From positions 27,088,716 through 27,152,715 of the forward strand of contig NC_035176.2 of the NCBI RefSeq assembly GCF_001659605.2: a DNA stretch of 64,000 nucleotides, given 5' to 3'. Source of the DNA: Manihot esculenta (Eukaryota; Streptophyta; Magnoliopsida; Malpighiales; Euphorbiaceae). Made by a program: the position numbers and the translations under genes. This document shows positions 57,826 through 64,000 of this stretch, in pieces; the stretch's first letter is position 1, and every line of letters begins with the position of its first letter. The notes below the pieces were generated by a model. The model was not told where the DNA came from and did no database searches. It was given only the letters and a program-made list of their open reading frames with translations.

Positions 57826-57862
57826 GAACATTCGGGGACGAATGTTCTTAAGGGGGGGAGAA
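57826..57862 (+). other. element 4 hairpin and polypurine tract
   Basis: Arms GAACATTCG (57826-57834) and CGAATGTTC (57839-57847) with loop GGGA are followed after two bases by AAGGGGGGGAGAA (57850-57862), which abuts the 3' LTR. Confidence 0.92.
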
Positions 57863-60101
57863 TGTAATACCCGGCTAGACTCCGGTATCGGAATCCCTAC
57901 CGTCCGGTGGGACCTCTAATGTCGGAAACCTCTAGAAGGGTAAAACTATGATTTTTATGAAATGTTTTCATGTATTTCATGTTTTTAAGTAAGATTTAAA
58001 TGAGTTTTTGCATGAATGTAGCTTGAAGGAAAACCCAGGTTCGGCCGCCGAACTTGACATTCGGCCGCCGAACATGCATGTGATTAGGAGGCACGTTAGG
58101 CCCCCGAAAGCATGAGTGAGGGAAGTGCAGGTTCGGCCGCCGAACCTTATGTTCGGCCGCCGAACATTGTATGGATACGGAGGCACATTCGGCCCCCGAA
58201 CGTGGCCTAGCCAGCCACATATAAAAGGGTCCCTTTGGTCCGCACGGGTGAGCTTTTTCTCTCCCATTGTCGGCCAAGGTGAGTCTCCGCCGCTCCTCCC
58301 TCAATCTTGAATGTTTTCCCTAGATCTTTCATGGTTTTCACGAGTTTTAACTTCCATTTTGAAGATTTGTGAGCTAAGAGCAAGTTTTGGGTACTTGGAG
58401 GTTCAAAGAGCTCAATCTCTCCATCTCCAAGCTAGGATCGCCTTTCCTCTCGTTTCTTCAAGAGGTAAGCTTCGATCTATGCTTCTCTTATGTTTTATGA
58501 AAGTTTTATGCAAGTTGATGGGGTAGAATGCATGTTTAGGCTTGTTGTTAGGTTTATGAGCTTATGGGTTGTGATGCTTTGATGAACAATGTATGTTGAT
58601 GTTTGTGTGTTTGAAGTGTTGTAGTTGGGGTATATTATAGTTTGAGACCCCTAGGTGTGATGTATGATGTGTGTGCATGTGTAGAAACAGGTTTATGCAT
58701 GTTTTGAGGTGTTTTGGAGGCTGTGGACACAAGGAAACCAAGTTTCTGCCCTTCGGCAGAAACTCAGGTTCGGCCGCCGAAGTGACTTTCGGCCGCCGAA
58801 CTCCCTTGTGGAGGCAGTTTCGGCTGCCGAAGCCTGCCCCCGAAACTCAAGGTTCGTCTCTGTCTGGGAGGTTCGGCCGCCGAAAGTGCCGCCGAACCTG
58901 CATGACCTTCGGCTGCAGAGGGACTTTCGGCCGCCGAACCTGCCGCCGAAAGTGCCCTGTTCAGCCATTCCTTGCATGTTTTCATGTGATGTTTTCAGGA
59001 TGTTTTAGGGGGTTTTTGGGGAGTATTTTAGAGTCATGTTCAGGTATGTTTGGTCCCTCATTTGAGTCCACCTGTGTAGGTTCGGACCCGAGGAACCGAG
59101 ACCCCCAGCAGTGAGCCAGCTGCTTCAGAGTCTCTTCAGAGCTAGCCAGAGGTGAGTGGAATAAACTTTAAGTTTTAAAGCAAATTAATGAAATGTTTTA
59201 GCATGATTCACGCATCATGAATGCCATGAGATATATCAGGTTGATTGCATTAGAATTCACGGATATGTTGCATTGCATACTTTGTTGTTGATGTGGATGA
59301 ATGTTGAATGATCCATTAGCCCTTTTATGTCATGATAACCTATGTGAGTCCAGGTGTGCCTGCTACGGCTCTACGCCCCTGGCACTATGATTGATTATGG
59401 TAGTCCGGGTGTGCCTGCTACGGCTCTACGCCCCCGGCATGTATAAGTAAGAAAGTTAGGGGCTAAATGGTGACAAGTTCATCCTTGATGTGAAATGTTT
59501 GTGTTATGGCGCATACATGAAAGCATGATTTAAATTGATGTTTTATTATTCTGCTCACTGGGCTCTAGTAGCTCACCCCACTCCCTTTATCCCCAGAGTT
59601 GCAGGTACAGGATAGATCGGGAAGTCGGCTAGAGTGAAGTAAAGTCATGTATGATGTAATAGATAGTAGTGGACATGAATATGATGTAATGAGTATTTAT
59701 GACTATGTTAATGTAATGAAAGAGTAATGTATAGTTATGTAATGATGATGATGATTGAGGATTAGTATGTGCTTGACCCTATGTTTATGGTTATCCCCTT
59801 GACACATGATCTATAGAAATGTTTTTATGATGTATTTGATAGTCCAAGCTTATCAAATGATGAAATACCCCATTGGAGCATTTGATGAGGACTCCAGTGG
59901 TGGTTATGTTATTAGATGTGCACATGTTCAGGTTAAGCTTGGAAAAGGAAAGAAAAAAGTTTACAGTTTTATGTATGTTGTTGATCATGTATGGGATATT
60001 ACAGGTTACAGGAGGTATGTTTGGCTTGCTACGGGTCCCGGCGGCCTTAAGCCGATCTGGATCCTAGCGCCGGTAACGGGTCGGATTTCCGGGTCGTTAC
60101 A
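57863..60101 (+). repeat. element 4, 3' LTR
   Basis: 2,239 bp, collinear with the 5' LTR at a constant offset of 7,626. Differences noticed: ctgatgtcgg/ctaatgtcgg, ggcctggcc/ggcctagcc, aggattgcc/aggatcgcc, tccaaactt/tccaagctt. TATA box at 58220-58226. Confidence 0.95.
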
Positions 60102-61513
60102 AATTGGGTCATCCAACATTCACCCACATCAACAACAATCGATGCAATGCGGCATATTCGTGAATACTAATGCAATCATCCTATTGCATAATCATGATGC
60201 ATGAACATGATAAAACATTTAATTTAAAAGATTAAGTTTAGTTCCACTCACATCTGGCAGACTCTGACAACATCGAAGTAGCTGGACTCACTGCTGGGGT
60301 CCTCGGTTCCTCGGGTCCGAACCTACACAGGTGGACTCAAATGAGGGACCAAACATACTTGAACATAACTCTAAAATACTCCCCAAAAACCCCCTAAAAC
60401 ATCAAGAAAACATCACATAAAATCATGCAAGAAATGGCTGAACAGGGCACTTTCGGCGGCAGGTTCGACGGCCGAAAGTCCCTCCAGAGCCGAAAGTCAG
60501 GCAGGTTCGGCGGCACCTTCGGCGGCCGAATCTCCCAGACAGAGACGAAAGTCCTCTTTCGGGGGCAAGCTTCGGCAGCCGAATGCTGCCTCCACAGGAG
60601 GGTTCGGCGGCCGAAAGTCCCTTTGGCTGCCGAACCTGGTTTCTTCCCAAAGGGCAGAAACTTGGCTCACATGAGCCTCTTGCCTCCCAAAACCTCAAAT
60701 CATGCATAAAGCTCAACTAGGACATGCATACAAGTTCCTAGGGGTCTCAAACAGTCATATACCCCAACTACAACACTTCAAACACCCACAATCAACACAC
60801 ATTGTTCAAAACATCAATATTAACCCATAACTCAACATACATCCTAACATGCATTTCTACTCAAAGAACTCATAAAATCTTACTTAAAACACATAAGGAG
60901 CTTAAGATCGGCTCTTACCTCTTGAAGATCGAGAGGGAGACGACCTAAACTTGGAAATCCACGAAAATGAGCTCCTGAGTTCCCAAAGCTCCAAAACTTG
61001 TTTCAAAAGTTCAAAACCTTCAATGCAAGCTTAAAACTCAAGAAAAATGGTGGGGATTTGAAGGAAGAACACTAGATTTGGAAGAGGGAGGTCGGAAGCT
61101 AGCTGTGGCCGAAAATGGGAGAAAGCTCGCCCATTTCGGCTAAGTGACCCTTTTATAGGTGGTTGGCCAGGCCACGTTCGGGGGCCGAAAGTGCTTCCGC
61201 ATGCATGCCATGTTCGGCGGTCGAACTTGAGTTTCGGCGGCCGAACCTGGACTTCCCTCACTCATGCTTTCGGGGGCCTAACGTGCCTCCAAAACGCATG
61301 CATGTTCGGCGGCCGAACTTGACTTTCAGCGACCGAACCTGGGTTTTCCTCCAAGGACTTTTCATGCAAAAACTCATTTAATTTCATACTTAAAATATTA
61401 AAATTCATGAAAACATTTTATAAAACATGTTTTTACCCTTCTAGAGGTTCCCGACATCCGAAATTCCACCGGACGGTAGGAATTCCGATACCGGAGTCTA
61501 GCCGGGTATTACA

Positions 61514-61652
61514 TTTACCTTAAGGATAGAAGCTCTTAGACCATATGTTCACTTAGTAATTTTTCAAAGAATTCAGTTATACTAGGCTGACTAGCCCTGT
61601 TACTAATCTTTCCTCCCTTGAGTTAATCAGGGTTGGAATTTTAGTGGTTGAC
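61514..61652 (+). other. short unique flank between insertions
   Basis: This 139-bp AT-rich stretch continues the sequence interrupted at 49414 (TTTAC duplication). It has no coding signal. It ends TTGAC at 61652, expected to be the left duplicate of element 5's target site. Confidence 0.6.
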
Positions 61653-63958
61653 TGTAATACCCGGCTAGACTCCGGTATCGGAATTCCTACCGTCCGGTGG
61701 AATCTCGGATGTCGGAAGCCTCTAGTAGGGTAGAAACATGTTTTCATAAAATGTTTAATGTATTTCATGTTTTAAGTAAAAAGGAAATGAGTTTTTGCAT
61801 GAAAACAACCTTGGAGGAAAACCCAGGTTCGGCCGCCGAACCTCAAGTTCGGCCGCCGAACATGCATGCATTTCGGGTGTGTCTTAGGCCCCCGAAGGCA
61901 TAAGTGAGGGAAGTCCAGGTTCGGCCGCCGAACCTCAAGTTCGGCCGCCGAACATGGCATGCATGCGGAGGCACGTTCGGCCCCCGAACGTGGCCTGGCC
62001 AGCCACTATAAAAGGGTCCCTTAGCCGAAAACGGGCGAGTTTTTCTCCCCATTGTCGGCCAAGGTGAGCTCTCCGCCGTCCCTCACCAATCTTTGAGTTT
62101 TTCCTTCAGATCTTTCAAGATTTTCATGAGTTTTGGTTTGTTTTGAAGATTTTCAAGTTTTGAGCAAGTTTTGGAGCTTTGAGGTTCAAGGAAACTCAAC
62201 CCCTACCATCTCCGAGTTTAGGTCGTCTCTCTCTCGATCTCCACGAGGTAAGAGCTGATCTTAAGCTCATTGCATGTTTTAAGTGAGTTTTAAGTAGATC
62301 TATGGGATAGAATGCATGTTTAGCTCATGGTTAGGTTTATGGGTTTTATATGCGTTTATGAACAATGTGAGTTGCTTGTTGTGTTGTAGTTGGGGTTTTT
62401 GATGGTTTGAAGCCCCTAGGAGCTTGTGTGCTTGTTGTGTATGATTGGGAATGTTGTAGAATAGGTTTATGCATGATTGGATAGTTTTGGAGACAAATGT
62501 GCATAGAAGAGCTGAGTTTCTGCCACTAGGGGAGAAACCAGGTTCGGCAGCCAAAGGAACTTTCGGCCGCCGAACATGCTAGTGGAGGCAGCCTTCGGCT
62601 GCCGAAGCTTGCCCCCGAAAGGAGACTTTCGTCTCTGTCTGGGAGTTTCGGCAGCCGAAAGTGCCGCCGAACATGCATGAGTTTCGCCTCTGTCTGGGAG
62701 TTTAGGCCGCCGAACCTGCCTAACTTTCGGCTCTGGAGGGACTTTCGGCCGCCGAACCTGCCGCCGAAAATGCCCTGTCCAGCCCTCTTTTGCATGTTTT
62801 TTTATGATTGTTTCATGATGTTTTAGGGGGTTTTTGGGGAGTAGTTTAGAGTTATGTTCTAGTTGTTTGGTCCCTCATTCGAGTGCACCTGTGTAGGTTC
62901 GGACCCGAGGAACCGAGGACCCCAGCAGTGAGTCAGCTGCTCCAGTGTCTGGTCAGAGCTATCCAGAGGTGAGTGGAATAAACCTTTATGTTTTTTTTAG
63001 TAAATCAATTGTACAGTTTTGAGCATGTTCATGCATCATGAATGCCATGTGATGTTTTAGGTTGTTTGCATTAGAATCCACGAATATGTTGCATTGCACA
63101 TGTTAATGTTGATGTGGATGAATGTTGGATGATCCATAGCCCTCGATCTATGATGTGACGATGTGATATGTACGGTACGGAATGTAAGACCAGTGGGACC
63201 CATTCTACGTTCGCTGGCACTATGTAAGAGAAAGACTAGGACCCATTCTACGTTCTGGCACAGTTGGACTGTGTTATGTTATGCTATGTAAGAGAAAGAC
63301 CAGGACCCATTCTACGTTCTGGCACAGTTGGACTATGTAGAGGGCTATTGGTGACAAGTTCATCCTTGATGTGATTAGCTGTGATGTGATGCATTCCATG
63401 TTATCATATGTTTTAAATGTTTTATTATTCTGCTCACTGGGCTCTAGTAGCTCACCCCTCTCCCATTTTTCCCTAGGATTGCAGGTACAGGGTAGACCAG
63501 GAGGTCCGCAAGAGTAATGAAGTCATGTGTATGTAATAGATAGTGTGGACATGATAAATGTATTAATGTTATGTAAAAGTACAGTTTTAGTCATGTAATG
63601 ATATTGAGGATTAGAGATTGTGCTTGACTATATGTATGAGGTATCCCTTTTAATACATGATCTTAGATGTTTTATGATGTCTATGCAAACCAACTCAACG
63701 GTTGATGTATCGTCCATTGGGGCATTGATGAGATCCCACAGAGGGGTCAAGTTATGATTATGTTCAGTGCATGCACAGGTTGAGTTTGGTGTATGATAGA
63801 ATGTATGAAAGAAAAGTTTTAATTTTTATGTATGTTGTTGATCATGTATGGGATTAAACAGGTTTACAGGTTGCATGTCAGGCTTGCTATGGGTCCCGGC
63901 GGCCTTAAGCCGACCTGGATCCTAGCGCCGGTAGCGGTCCAATTTTCGGGTCGTTACA
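61653..63958 (+). repeat. element 5, 5' LTR
   Basis: A complete 2306-bp LTR (TGTAATACCCGG to CGGGTCGTTACA). GCC-box-like arrays at 61826-61990 and 62540-62770, TATA box at 62007-62013, donor-like CGAGGTAAG at 62249, three short minisatellite units (63185-63325). It is closest in promoter-proximal sequence to the solo LTR at 7789. Confidence 0.92.
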
Positions 63959-63961
63959 GAA

Positions 63962-63974
63962 TGGTATCAGAGCC
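63962..63974 (+). other. element 5 primer binding site
   Basis: TGGTATCAGAGCC, three bases after the LTR end. Confidence 0.93.
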
Positions 63975-64000
63975 CTAGGTTCATAGGATCAGACCTAGAG

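Larger units (their letters stand above)
50237..60101 (+). mobile_element. element 4: nearly intact, very young Ty3 chromovirus
   Basis: This 9,865-bp element is flanked by a perfect AATTG duplication (50232-50236 and 60102-60106). It has two 2,239-bp LTRs of identical length (50237-52475 and 57863-60101) in which I find only about four differences, all transitions. All parts are present: primer site, gag, pol with a single frame of 1,295 residues, pre-polypurine hairpin and polypurine tract. One in-frame TAG between gag capsid and zinc knuckle is the only visible coding defect. Clade: Tekay/Del-like chromovirus by protein order, chromodomain-like tail and primer type (from family knowledge). 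Confidence 0.95.
49415..61513 (-). mobile_element. minus-strand solo LTR carrying element 4
   Basis: LTR halves 49415-50236 and 60107-61513 (2229 bp together) begin TGTAACGATCCG and end CCGGGTATTACA on the plus strand. Both are flanked by a perfect TTTAC duplication (49410-49414 and 61514-61518). No internal region of its own is present. TATA box (minus) at 61151-61157; minisatellite variant units at 50045-50225 mention 'gccaggccgtagaatggggtcctgg'. Element 4 inserted in this minisatellite with an AATTG duplication. Confidence 0.9.
61653..64000 (+). mobile_element. element 5: Ty3 chromovirus, 5' end only
   Basis: A 5' LTR is followed by a primer site and the first bases of the internal leader (CTAGGTTCATAGG), so a longer element, and not a solo LTR, begins here. 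The rest lies beyond the window. Confidence 0.88.

Overview
This window looks like heterochromatic, repeat-dense nuclear DNA from a flowering plant, probably a eudicot. The evidence is Ty3/gypsy chromovirus LTR elements primed by initiator-Met tRNA, a plant-type CACTA (En/Spm) transposon with GT-AG introns, and long AT-rich spacers. I cannot name the species. I see no host housekeeping gene, rRNA, tRNA or CRISPR array. Almost everything is transposable element, and most of it is one LTR family with about 2.2-2.35 kb LTRs (start TGTAATACCCGG, end CGGGTCGTTACA). I count 12 LTRs of this family, in both orientations, as complete elements, solo LTRs and window-edge fragments.

Layout. (1) 1-4442: the 3' parts of two LTRs of this family, the first apparently inserted in the second; the second also carries an unrelated solo LTR (1585-3142). 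(2) 4443-38496: remains of a CACTA transposon. Its TNP2-like transposase is split by a solo LTR (7789-10054) and by a nest at 10586-34430. The nest is an old, stop-ridden Ty3 element (element 1). Its gag holds a younger minus-strand element (element 2, 14076-27178) and a 571-bp mini solo LTR. Element 2's 3' LTR holds a 3.1-kb solo LTR of another family. A TNP1-like second CACTA gene (36090-37921), subterminal repeats and the 3' terminal repeat follow. (3) 38497-44560: a Copia gag relic, then very AT-rich spacer containing a diverged, collinear duplication. (4) 44560-49230: a decayed, intron-containing, coiled-coil gene of a mobile-element-associated family, split by a solo LTR (46050-48397). 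(5) 49415-61513: a minus-strand solo LTR carrying a nearly intact, very young element (element 4, 50237-60101). (6) 61653-64000: 5' LTR and primer binding site of a further element that runs off the window.

Nearly every insertion is anchored by a 5-bp target-site duplication read directly from the sequence, so the order of events can be reconstructed. The Ty3 elements encode Gag with a CCHC knuckle, aspartic protease, reverse transcriptase, RNase H, integrase and a C-terminal chromodomain-like tail. This set, with the Met-tRNA primer site and the long LTRs, points to the Tekay/Del group of chromoviruses.

The most interesting signals lie inside the repeats. They are palindromic TTCGGCCGCCGAA (GCC-box) arrays flanking the LTR promoter, a conserved splice donor/acceptor pair that would make a leader intron spanning the primer binding site, a conserved hairpin before the polypurine tract, a TRIM-like segment captured exactly at a primer binding site, and a perfect 25-bp hairpin next to a 630-bp tandem duplication in the CACTA leader.
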